The notes beneath the pieces are model-generated. The model ran no database searches and had not been told where the DNA came from. It saw only the letters and a list, made by a program, of their open reading frames with translations. A stretch of 27,529 nucleotides of DNA, taken from NCBI GenBank assembly GCA_021777635.1, contig JAJYDI010000006.1, forward strand, positions 1 to 27,529. Reading direction: 5' to 3'. The translations under genes were made by a program, and so were the position numbers. Positions within the stretch are counted from its first letter, which is position 1, and every line of letters begins with the position of its first letter. This document shows positions 1 through 6,619 of this stretch, one piece after another. The DNA comes from Pseudomonadota bacterium (GTDB lineage Bacteria; Pseudomonadota; Gammaproteobacteria; Xanthomonadales; Rhodanobacteraceae).

Positions 1-1
1 G

Positions 2-1225
2 TCCGCGCCGTTGCCGCGTCGCGCCAGTGTGGCCGTTGCTGTCGCCGGCGTTCGTGTCGGTGGCGGCGCTCCGGTGGTGGTGCAGTCGATGACCAACACC
101 GATACCGCCGATGTCGCAGGCACCGCAAGGCAGGTGGCCGAGTTGGCCCGCGCAGGTTCCGAGCTGGTGCGCATCACCGTGAACACGCCGCAGGCCGCTT
201 CGGCGGTGCCGCGTATCCGCGAGCGCCTGGACATGATGGGCGTGGCGGTGCCGCTGATAGGCGACTTCCACTACAACGGCCACCAATTGCTGGCGGCCGA
301 GCCGGGCTGCGCTGAAGCGCTGGCGAAGTACCGCATCAATCCCGGCAATGTCGGCTTCGGCAAAAAGCGCGATACCCAGTTCGCGGCCATCGTCGACATT
401 GCCCTGCGCCACGGCAAGCCGGTGCGCATCGGCGTCAACTGGGGTTCGCTGGATCAGTCGTTGGTGACGCGGCTGATGGACGAGAACCGCTCCCGCGCCG
501 CGCCTTGGGATGCGGCGCGGGTGGCCCGCGAGGCGCTGATCCGCTCGGCGCTGGATTCCGCCGCGCAGGCCGAGGCGCAGGGAATGGGCCGCGATCGCAT
601 TTTGCTGTCGTGCAAGGTTTCTGGCGTGCAGGAGCTCATCGCCGTCTATCGCGATCTGGCTGCGCGTTGCGACTACGCCCTGCATCTGGGTCTGACCGAG
701 GCCGGCATGGGCAGCAAGGGCATCGTCGCCTCGACGGCGGCGTTGGCGGTGCTGCTGCAGGAGGGTATCGGCGACACCATCCGCATCTCGTTGACGCCGG
801 AGCCCGATGAGTCGCGCACGCGCGAGGTAATTGTCGCCCAGGAACTGCTGCAGACCATGGGCCTTCGCGCTTTCACGCCGCTGGTCACTGCGTGTCCCGG
901 CTGCGGCCGCACCACCAGCAAGCTGTTCCAGGAACTGGCGTTGCGGGTGCAGGAGCATGTGCGCGCGAAAATGCCGGAATGGCGCATCAAATTTGACGGC
1001 GTCGAGAACCTCACCCTCGCGGTGATGGGCTGCGTTGTCAACGGACCGGGCGAGAGCAAGCATGCCGACATCGGCATCTCGCTGCCCGGCACTGGCGAGA
1101 CCCCGGCCGCGCCGGTGTTCGTGGATGGTGTCCGGGCCGTGACCCTGCGCGGCGAGCACATCGCCGAGGAGTTCGTGGCGATCGTCGAGGATTACGTCAG
1201 CCGGCGCTACGTGGCGCGCGACTGA
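2..1225 (+). CDS. ispG: 4-hydroxy-3-methylbut-2-en-1-yl diphosphate synthase (5' partial)
   Basis: Iron-sulfur enzyme of the MEP pathway in the cytosol. It converts 2-C-methyl-erythritol 2,4-cyclodiphosphate to HMBPP, the precursor of IPP and DMAPP. The N-terminal [12 protein letters not shown], the [14 protein letters not shown] segment and the C-terminal CPGCGRTTS and CVVNGPGES motifs identify it. Counting from the TTG at position 11, the [4Fe-4S] ligands are C295, C298 and C341, with the conserved Glu at 348. It is the longer form (about 400 aa or more) known from Xanthomonas and Burkholderia, with an insert absent from the roughly 370-aa E. coli enzyme. The frame is open to the window edge, and family N-termini extend some 15-20 residues further, so the true start is probably upstream and TTG 11 is unlikely to be it. 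In E. coli ispG sits between rodZ and hisS; here it precedes cmk. Confidence 0.95.
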   Translation, partial: SAPLPRRASVAVAVAGVRVGGGAPVVVQSMTNTDTADVAGTARQVAELARAGSELVRITVNTPQAASAVPRIRERLDMMGVAVPLIGDFHYNGHQLLAAEPGCAEALAKYRINPGNVGFGKKRDTQFAAIVDIALRHGKPVRIGVNWGSLDQSLVTRLMDENRSRAAPWDAARVAREALIRSALDSAAQAEAQGMGRDRILLSCKVSGVQELIAVYRDLAARCDYALHLGLTEAGMGSKGIVASTAALAVLLQEGIGDTIRISLTPEPDESRTREVIVAQELLQTMGLRAFTPLVTACPGCGRTTSKLFQELALRVQEHVRAKMPEWRIKFDGVENLTLAVMGCVVNGPGESKHADIGISLPGTGETPAAPVFVDGVRAVTLRGEHIAEEFVAIVEDYVSRRYVARD

Positions 1226-1229
1226 GCGC

Positions 1230-1258
1230 CGCGGCGCGCGCCCGGTGCCGGGTACAAT
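1230..1258 (+). promoter_or_regulatory. probable -10 element for cmk
   Basis: TACAAT at 1253-1258 matches five of six bases of the sigma-70 -10 box, and the GGG just before it resembles an extended -10. No good -35 is seen 17 bases upstream. CCCGG-TG-CCGGG (1241-1252) forms a small inverted repeat directly before the -10, and GCGCCGCGGCGC (1226-1237) is a perfect palindrome. Transcription would begin near 1265, so an mRNA from here would carry ATG 1292 on a leader of about 27 nt, or be leaderless at TTG 1265. Confidence 0.4.
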
Positions 1259-1291
1259 TTCGGATTGACCCGGACGCCTCGGACGCCCCGA

Positions 1292-1972
1292 ATGCCGCGC
1301 TCGCCCGTACCCGTGCTGACGATCGATGGCCCCTCTGGTTCAGGCAAGGGCACCGTCAGCCGTTTGCTGGCCCGTGCATTGGGTTGGCATCTACTCGATT
1401 CCGGCGCCCTCTATCGCGCCATCGGCTATGCCGCCTCCATGGCCGGCATCGACCTTTCTGACGCCGGTGCCGTCACCCGCTGCGCCGGGGCCACGCGCAT
1501 CCGCTTTCGCGACCCCGGCGACGGCGGCGAGACGCGGGTGATCGTCAACGGGCACGACGCCGGCGACGAGATTCGCACCGAAACCTGCGGAGCCACCGCG
1601 TCGGCGATCGCTGCCATCCCTGGCGTCCGCACGGCGCTGTTGGACCTGCAGCGGGGGTTTCGCCGGGCCCCGGGCCTGGTGGCCGACGGTCGCGATATGG
1701 GCACCGTGATCTTTCCCGATGCCGCGACCAAGGTGTTTCTGACGGCCAGTCCGGCGGAACGTGCTCGGCGGCGCCATAAGCAGTTGAAGGCAAAGGGACT
1801 CGACGTTACACTTGCAGCTCTTTTGCACGAGATCGAAGCCCGCGACGCGCGTGACGCGTCGCGCGCGGTCGCGCCGCTGCGACCGGCGCCGGATGCCATG
1901 GTGATCGACACCACGGGCATGTCGGCGCAGGCGGCGGCCGAAAAGGTATTGGCGCTGGTGCACGGCCGTTGA
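1292..1972 (+). CDS. cmk: cytidylate kinase
   Basis: Cytosolic kinase that phosphorylates CMP and dCMP with ATP in pyrimidine nucleotide recycling. The P-loop GPSGSGKGT is at residues 13-21, LDSGALYRA follows, and [15 protein letters not shown] with RARRRHKQL form the lid and substrate-binding parts. From ATG 1292 the protein is 226 aa, close to the roughly 227-aa family norm. The frame is also open from TTG 1265, which would add nine residues ([12 protein letters not shown]). I prefer ATG 1292 because the conserved VLTIDGPSG then begins at the usual place and a -10 element ends at 1258. The cmk-rpsA-ihfB order is the common gammaproteobacterial arrangement. A stem-loop with a short T run follows the stop. 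Confidence 0.93.
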   Translation: MPRSPVPVLTIDGPSGSGKGTVSRLLARALGWHLLDSGALYRAIGYAASMAGIDLSDAGAVTRCAGATRIRFRDPGDGGETRVIVNGHDAGDEIRTETCGATASAIAAIPGVRTALLDLQRGFRRAPGLVADGRDMGTVIFPDAATKVFLTASPAERARRRHKQLKAKGLDVTLAALLHEIEARDARDASRAVAPLRPAPDAMVIDTTGMSAQAAAEKVLALVHGR

Positions 1973-1992
1973 GGCGGCATCTGGCGTCGGGT

Positions 1993-2014
1993 CCGCACCG
2001 CGAGGTGCGGTTTT
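1993..2014 (+). terminator. intrinsic-terminator-like hairpin after cmk
   Basis: CCGCACC (1993-1999), loop GCGA, GGTGCGG (2004-2010) form a perfect 7-bp GC-rich stem closed by a GNRA-type tetraloop and followed by TTTT (2011-2014). The T tract is short, so termination may be partial. It lies 21 bases after the cmk stop and 80 bases before the rpsA start. Confidence 0.6.
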
Positions 2015-2019
2015 GCAAC

Positions 2020-2033
2020 GGTGCCTCGGCACC
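2020..2033 (+). promoter_or_regulatory. second leader hairpin before rpsA
   Basis: GGTGC (2020-2024), loop CTCG, GCACC (2029-2033) form a perfect 5-bp stem. The arm sequences repeat those of the preceding terminator hairpin, so GGTGC at 2004-2008 could pair instead with GCACC at 2029-2033, and GCACC at 1995-1999 with GGTGC at 2020-2024. That gives alternative structures in the cmk-rpsA interval. A regulatory role is inferred. Confidence 0.35.
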
Positions 2034-2093
2034 CCTCGACCGGCGGGCCGCCGCCACACGCAATCCGGCGGCCTGAGTCAACCTGGAATTCCC

Positions 2094-3761
2094 ATGACCG
2101 AAAGTTTCGCCGAACTGTTTGAACAGAGTCAGACCCTCTCGAAGCTGAAGCCTGGCTCGATCGTCTCCGGCATCGTCGTCGAGATCCGCAGCGACGTCGT
2201 CGTGATTAACGCCGGCCTGAAGAGCGAGGGCATCGTCCCGATCGAGCAATTCCGCAACGAACGCGGCGAGCTCGAGGTGCAGGTCGGAGACGAGGTCAAG
2301 GTCGCTCTCGACGCTATCGAGGACGGTTTCGGTGAAACCAAGCTGTCGCGCGAGAAGGCCAAGCGCTCGCTGGTGTGGGACGAGTTGGAGGAGGCGTTCG
2401 AGAAGAGCGCGGCCATCAACGGGAGGATTTCCGGCAAGGTCAAGGGCGGCTTCACCGTCGACATCAAGGACGTGCGCGCGTTCCTGCCCGGCTCGCTGGT
2501 CGACGTGCGCCCGGTACGCGATCCAGTCTACCTCGAGGGCAAGGATCTCGACTTCAAGATCATCAAGCTTGACCGCAAGCGCAACAACGTGGTGGTAAGC
2601 CGCCGCGCGGTTGTCGAGAGCGAGTTCTCCGCCGAGCGCGAGCAACTGCTCGAGCGCCTCAAGGAAGGCGCGGTAATCAAGGGCGTTGTCAAGAACCTCA
2701 CCGATTACGGCGCGTTCGTGGATCTCGGCGGCATCGACGGCCTGCTGCACATCACCGACATGGCATGGAAGCGCGTGCGCCACCCGTCTGAGGTGGTCAA
2801 CGTCGGCGACGAGCTGGAAGTGCGCGTGCTCAAGTTCGACCGCGAGCGCAACCGCGTAAGCCTCGGCCTGAAGCAGCTGGGTGACGATCCGTGGGTCAAC
2901 ATCGCGCGCCGCTATCCGGTCGGCAGCCGTCTGTTCGGCAAAGTCAGCAACGTCACCGACTATGGCTGTTTCGTCGAGATCGAGCCCGGCGTCGAAGGCC
3001 TGGTGCATGTTTCCGAGATGGACTGGACCAACAAGAATGTTAATCCGGCCAAGGTGGTGCAGGTCAGCGACGAGTGCGAGGTGATGGTGCTCGACGTCGA
3101 CGAGGAGCGTCGCCGCATCTCGCTCGGAATCAAGCAGACCCACTCCAATCCGTGGGAAACGTTCGCCGCCGTGCACAAGAAGAACGACCGTGTCAGTGGC
3201 AGCATCAAGTCGATCACCGACTTTGGCATCTTCATCGGACTCGAAGGCGGCATCGACGGACTGGTTCACCTGTCCGACATCTCGTGGCAGACCACCGGCG
3301 AAGACCTGGTGCGCAACTTCAAGAAGGGCGACGAAATCGAGGCCGTGGTGCTTGCGGTCGACCCCGAGCGCGAGCGCATCAGCCTCGGCATCAAGCAGCT
3401 CGAGCAGGACCCGTTCGGCCAATTCATGGCCGGCAATCCGCGCGGCAGTGTGCTGACCGGCGTGGTCAAGGAAGTTGACGCCAAGGGCGCGCTGATCGCG
3501 CTTGAGGACGGCGTCGAGGGATATATCCGCGCCAGCGACATTGCCAAGGAGCGCATCGACGACGCCAGCCAACACCTCAAGGTCGGCGACCCGGTCGAGG
3601 CCAAGTTCATCGGCATGGATCGCAAGGGGCGCCTGTTGCAGCTTTCCATCCGTGCCAAGGACGAGGAAGACCTGCAGGAGGCGTTGACCGATTACCAGTC
3701 GGCCGCTGGTGGCACCACCAAGCTTGGCGCGCTGCTGAAAGAACAGATGAAGAAGGCCTGA
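2094..3761 (+). CDS. rpsA: 30S ribosomal protein S1
   Basis: RNA-binding ribosomal protein that recruits mRNAs to the 30S subunit. The 555-aa product matches the 557-aa E. coli protein and has six consecutive S1/OB-fold domains (about residues 20-87, 105-171, 190-260, 277-347, 364-434 and 450-520). The RNA-binding repeats are visible as [26 protein letters not shown] and [13 protein letters not shown], each closing in a ...SLGIKQ-type end. The frame is open from 2013, but that 27-residue extension would be encoded by the hairpin leader and is unlike S1. ATG 2094 begins [12 protein letters not shown], the standard N-terminus. There is no strong Shine-Dalgarno upstream (GGAATTCCC), as is usual for rpsA, whose initiation depends on leader structure. 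ihfB follows on the same strand. Confidence 0.97.
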   Translation: MTESFAELFEQSQTLSKLKPGSIVSGIVVEIRSDVVVINAGLKSEGIVPIEQFRNERGELEVQVGDEVKVALDAIEDGFGETKLSREKAKRSLVWDELEEAFEKSAAINGRISGKVKGGFTVDIKDVRAFLPGSLVDVRPVRDPVYLEGKDLDFKIIKLDRKRNNVVVSRRAVVESEFSAEREQLLERLKEGAVIKGVVKNLTDYGAFVDLGGIDGLLHITDMAWKRVRHPSEVVNVGDELEVRVLKFDRERNRVSLGLKQLGDDPWVNIARRYPVGSRLFGKVSNVTDYGCFVEIEPGVEGLVHVSEMDWTNKNVNPAKVVQVSDECEVMVLDVDEERRRISLGIKQTHSNPWETFAAVHKKNDRVSGSIKSITDFGIFIGLEGGIDGLVHLSDISWQTTGEDLVRNFKKGDEIEAVVLAVDPERERISLGIKQLEQDPFGQFMAGNPRGSVLTGVVKEVDAKGALIALEDGVEGYIRASDIAKERIDDASQHLKVGDPVEAKFIGMDRKGRLLQLSIRAKDEEDLQEALTDYQSAAGGTTKLGALLKEQMKKA

Positions 3762-3770
3762 CGGAACCGG

Positions 3771-3800
3771 GCATGGCGGACTCCGCAGATTCCGCCATGC
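3771..3800 (+). repeat. 10-bp inverted repeat between rpsA and ihfB
   Basis: GCATGGCGGA (3771-3780) and TCCGCCATGC (3791-3800) are exact reverse complements with a 10-nt loop. No T run follows, so it is not a classic intrinsic terminator. It could be an mRNA processing or stabilising hairpin at the rpsA 3' end, or a site that separates rpsA and ihfB expression. Confidence 0.6.
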
Positions 3801-3825
3801 CATCCGCGGTGACCCCATCGTGACC

Positions 3826-4113
3826 ATGACCAAGTCCGACCTGATCGAAGCCCTGGCGAGTCGTCAGGGCCATCTGGCCTTTACCGACGTCGAGTTCGGC
3901 GTGCGCAGCGTGCTCGAGCAGATGACCGCTGCGCTGGCTTCCGGACAGCGCATCGAGGTGCGCGGATTCGGGAGCTTCGCGCTGCATTTCCGGCCACCAC
4001 GCATGGGCCGTAATCCCAAGACCGGCACCGCCGTCGCGCTGCCCGGCAAGCACGTGCCCCATTTCAAGCCAGGCAAGGAGCTCCGCGAGCGCGTCAACGC
4101 TGCCGTGGCGTGA
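3826..4113 (+). CDS. ihfB: integration host factor subunit beta
   Basis: DNA-bending nucleoid protein that acts as a heterodimer with IhfA in replication, transcription and recombination. The 95-aa product begins [14 protein letters not shown], the standard IhfB start, and carries [20 protein letters not shown]. The DNA-intercalating Pro of the beta arm is P64, after R62-N63, and [14 protein letters not shown] closes the fold. A GTG at 3820 would add only two residues (MT); ATG 3826 agrees with the family. The product is HU-like in fold, but the [10 protein letters not shown] end is typical of IHF. It lies downstream of rpsA, as in E. coli. Confidence 0.95.
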   Translation: MTKSDLIEALASRQGHLAFTDVEFGVRSVLEQMTAALASGQRIEVRGFGSFALHFRPPRMGRNPKTGTAVALPGKHVPHFKPGKELRERVNAAVA

Positions 4114-4129
4114 GCGTTTCGGCTACAGT
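4101..4129 (+). promoter_or_regulatory. possible promoter for lapA-lapB
   Basis: TACAGT at 4124-4129, preceded by GGC, is a fair -10 element. TGCCGT at 4101-4106, 17 bases upstream, is a weak -35 lying over the ihfB 3' end. It has the same form as the element before cmk. The start would be about 4136, just ahead of the GAGGG ribosome-binding sequence of lapA. Confidence 0.35.
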
Positions 4130-4150
4130 CTTCGGCTGAGGGATCCGGCC

Positions 4151-4408
4151 ATGCGTCTGCTGATCGTCTTCCTGCTGCTGCTTTTCGTGCTGCTGGGTGC
4201 GGCGTTCGGTGCGCTCAATGGCGGCGTTGTGCATTACGACCTGCTGGTCTTCCAGGCCGACTTGCCCAAGGGCGTGGCCCTGCTGCTGGCCTTGGCCGTC
4301 GGCTGGCTGCTGGGTGGTCTCACTGCCTGGATCGGGCTAGGCTTGCGCCAGCGCCGCCGCGCGCGAGGGCCGCGCAGTGCGGACACCTCCGGTAACGGCA
4401 GCGCATGA
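4151..4408 (+). CDS. lapA: LapA-domain (DUF1049) inner-membrane protein
   Basis: Small inner-membrane protein of the LapA/YciS family, partner of LapB in the control of lipopolysaccharide assembly. The 85-aa product has two hydrophobic helices (about residues 2-22 and 41-64) with the family's NxxxVxxDLLVFQADLP-like loop between them, then a basic, disordered C-terminus (RQRRRARGPR). GAGGG at 4138-4142 is a good ribosome-binding sequence for ATG 4151. The stop codon overlaps the lapB start as ATGA, so the two are translationally coupled. The name rests on the pairing with lapB as well as topology, since the sequence itself is short and poorly conserved. Confidence 0.85.
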   Translation: MRLLIVFLLLLFVLLGAAFGALNGGVVHYDLLVFQADLPKGVALLLALAVGWLLGGLTAWIGLGLRQRRRARGPRSADTSGNGSA

Positions 4409-5577
4409 ACCTGCCGGTTCTGCTGATTCTGCTGCTTCCGCTTGCGTATCTGTCGGGCTGGTGGACGGCGCGACGCTACATCGTGCGCCATTCCGGCGCG
4501 CGGGTCAGCGAGTTGTCATCGAGCTATTTTCGCGGGCTGAACTACCTGCTCAATGAGCAGCCCGACAAGGCGATTGAGGTTTTTCTCAAGCTTGCGGAGC
4601 TGAATCGCGACACGGTAGAGACGCATCTTGCGCTGGGCAACCTTTTCCGTCGCCGCGGCGAGGTCGATCGCGCCATCCGCGTGCATCAGCACCTGATCGC
4701 GCGGCCCAATCTGTCCAATGATATGAAGACCATCGCCCTGCTCGAGCTCGGCGAAGACTACATGCGTGCCGGTCTGCTCGATCGCGCGGAAACCCTGTTT
4801 GCTGATCTGGTGGCCATGAATGCGCACGCGCCCTCGGCGCTGCGTCATCTGATCGGCATTTGCCAGCACGAGCGTGACTGGCACGAGGCCATTGCCTATG
4901 CGCGCCGGCTGGAGGAGATGACCGGGGAGTCGCAGGCGCAGCAAATCGCCCATTTCTGTTGTGAGCTGGCCGAACGCTCGCACGCGCACGGCGCTCGCGA
5001 CGAGGCGCAACGCTATCTCGAACAAGCGTTCGAATGCCTGCCGGACTTCGTGCGCGCGCACCTGCTGGCTGGCCAGTTTCTTGCCGCCGATGGTCGTTAT
5101 GCCGAGGCGGTCGAGGCTTTCGAGAGTGCGGTGCGCGCCGACGTCGAGTTTGTGCCTGAGATCCTGCCGCCGCTGCTGGACAGCTATGCGCGTTCGCAGC
5201 AGATGGAGCGCGCCGAGCGCTTCCTGACCGATGTGCTGGCTCGCTATCAGGGCATCTCGCCGGTCCTGGCGCTGGCGCGCATCTACGCCGGTCGCGACGG
5301 CGAGCGGCAGGCGGTGGATTTCCTCACCCGGCAGTTGCGCCAGCGACCCTCGGTGCGCGGCCTGATGGCGCTGATCGACGTCACCATCGACCGCAGCAGT
5401 GGAGAGGCGCGCGAGAACTTTTTGCTCCTCCGGGGGCTTACTCGCACGCTGCTGGAAGGGCAGGCGATGCACCGCTGCAGCCGCTGCGGGTTCGGTGCCA
5501 AGGCACATCACTGGCAGTGCCCGAGCTGCAAGAGCTGGGGCACGTTGCGGCCGATCCATGGTGTGGCCAGCGAGTGA
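4405..5577 (+). CDS. lapB: lipopolysaccharide assembly protein LapB (YciM)
   Basis: Inner-membrane-anchored TPR protein. In E. coli it adjusts LPS synthesis by promoting FtsH-dependent turnover of LpxC and by linking LPS enzymes. The 390-aa length equals the usual size of about 389. An N-terminal membrane anchor (residues 1-20) is followed by TPR repeats recognisable as RGLNYLLNEQPDKAIEVF and ALGNLFRRRGEVDRAI. The C-terminus carries the rubredoxin-like metal site CSRC...CPSC, with cysteines 358, 361, 372 and 375, the hallmark of LapB. It overlaps lapA by four bases. A sugar transferase follows seven bases after the stop, which ties it physically to surface-polysaccharide genes. Confidence 0.96.
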   Translation: MNLPVLLILLLPLAYLSGWWTARRYIVRHSGARVSELSSSYFRGLNYLLNEQPDKAIEVFLKLAELNRDTVETHLALGNLFRRRGEVDRAIRVHQHLIARPNLSNDMKTIALLELGEDYMRAGLLDRAETLFADLVAMNAHAPSALRHLIGICQHERDWHEAIAYARRLEEMTGESQAQQIAHFCCELAERSHAHGARDEAQRYLEQAFECLPDFVRAHLLAGQFLAADGRYAEAVEAFESAVRADVEFVPEILPPLLDSYARSQQMERAERFLTDVLARYQGISPVLALARIYAGRDGERQAVDFLTRQLRQRPSVRGLMALIDVTIDRSSGEARENFLLLRGLTRTLLEGQAMHRCSRCGFGAKAHHWQCPSCKSWGTLRPIHGVASE

Positions 5578-5584
5578 GGTAACG

Positions 5585-6619
5585 ATGTCCGTGATCCTCT
5601 CTCCGCTGGTTGCGCTGCTGATCGCCGCCGCGACGGTGGCCGCCGGCATGGCCTATGCGCGCTGGCGCGGTTTGCTCGACATTCCTGGCAGGCGTCGTCT
5701 GCATCGGGCGCCGACGCCGCGCGGTGGCGGTGTTGGCATCGTGCTGGCCGCGGTCATCGTGGTGCTGATCCCGGCGATGCGCGGAGCTTGGGGCATGACG
5801 CCAGCGCTCGGGCGCGCCTGGCTGATCGGCACCTTGCTGGTGGCTGCGGTCGGGTTCGCTGACGATCACCGCCATCTGCCGGCGTGGCTCCGGCTGTTGA
5901 CGCACCTGGCGGCAGCCCTGCTGTTGGCGAATGCGCTACCGCCGCCGCCGTCGTTCGCTGCCAATCCGCTGCTTTGGCATGGCGGCGTGCTGCTGGCTAC
6001 GGTGTGGTCGATCAATCTGCACAACTTCATGGACGGCAGCAATGGACTGCTGGCGCTGCAGGTGGTGTTCGTACTGGCTGCGATCGCAGCACTGACGTTT
6101 GCCGGCGGCGTACCGGGCATAGCGCTCGTTGCGCTGATCCTCGCCGCCACCACGCTGGGATTCCTGCCGTTCAATTTTCCGCGCGCTCGGGTATTCATGG
6201 GCGATGTCGGCAGTGGAGCGCTAGGTTTTTTGATCGCGGCGGTCGCGCTTACAGCCATCGCACGCGGCGCAATCGAAATCGCTGAGGCGGCGGTCGTGGT
6301 GAGCGCGTTCGCCGTCGATGCCAGTTGCACGTTGCTGTCGCGCCTGCTGCGCGGTCGACGCTGGTACCGTCCGCATCGCGAGCATCTTTACCAGTGGATC
6401 GCACGAGTATCGCATTCGCATGCGCGTGCGGCCGCGTTCTACGCGGCTTGGAATCTGCTGCTGGTAGCCCCGGCATTGCTTCTGATGCATGAACGGCCGG
6501 CATGGGCATGGCCGCTGGCTTCCGCCGTGCTGATCAGCGCCGTGCTGGCGTGGTGGCTCGGCAGGCGCGCCTGTCTGCGAGTGGGGAAGAATGCGAAACT
6601 GCGCCATGCACCTGCGTAA
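5585..6619 (+). CDS. WecA/WbpL-like polyprenyl-phosphate sugar-1-phosphate transferase
   Basis: Multi-pass membrane enzyme of the MraY/WecA (glycosyltransferase 4) superfamily. It transfers a sugar 1-phosphate from a UDP-sugar to undecaprenyl phosphate, the first step of O-antigen-type glycan assembly. The 344-aa product carries all superfamily motifs: D93-D94 in GFADDHRHLP, N147-F-M-D150-GSNG, F-MGDVGSG at 204-211, and the HREH motif at 264-267. The helices are strongly hydrophobic, and PTPRGGGVGI near residue 44 matches the first cytoplasmic loop. ATG 5585 follows GAGGT, seven bases after the lapB stop; upstream in-frame codons lie inside lapB. It overlaps the next gene. The sugar specificity (GlcNAc, FucNAc or other) cannot be read from sequence; WbpL-type use is suggested by the WbpM-like neighbour. 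Confidence 0.88.
   Translation: MSVILSPLVALLIAAATVAAGMAYARWRGLLDIPGRRRLHRAPTPRGGGVGIVLAAVIVVLIPAMRGAWGMTPALGRAWLIGTLLVAAVGFADDHRHLPAWLRLLTHLAAALLLANALPPPPSFAANPLLWHGGVLLATVWSINLHNFMDGSNGLLALQVVFVLAAIAALTFAGGVPGIALVALILAATTLGFLPFNFPRARVFMGDVGSGALGFLIAAVALTAIARGAIEIAEAAVVVSAFAVDASCTLLSRLLRGRRWYRPHREHLYQWIARVSHSHARAAAFYAAWNLLLVAPALLLMHERPAWAWPLASAVLISAVLAWWLGRRACLRVGKNAKLRHAPA

Noticed and set aside
2013..2093. N-terminal extension of rpsA by 27 residues
   Set aside because: Encoded by the hairpin leader and unlike S1; ATG 2094 matches the family start.
1806..3833. 675-aa open frame antisense to rpsA and cmk
   Set aside because: It mirrors the strongly biased codons of rpsA, has repeated Leu/Asp/Val patterns complementary to S1 repeats and no recognisable domain; rpsA is certain on the other strand.
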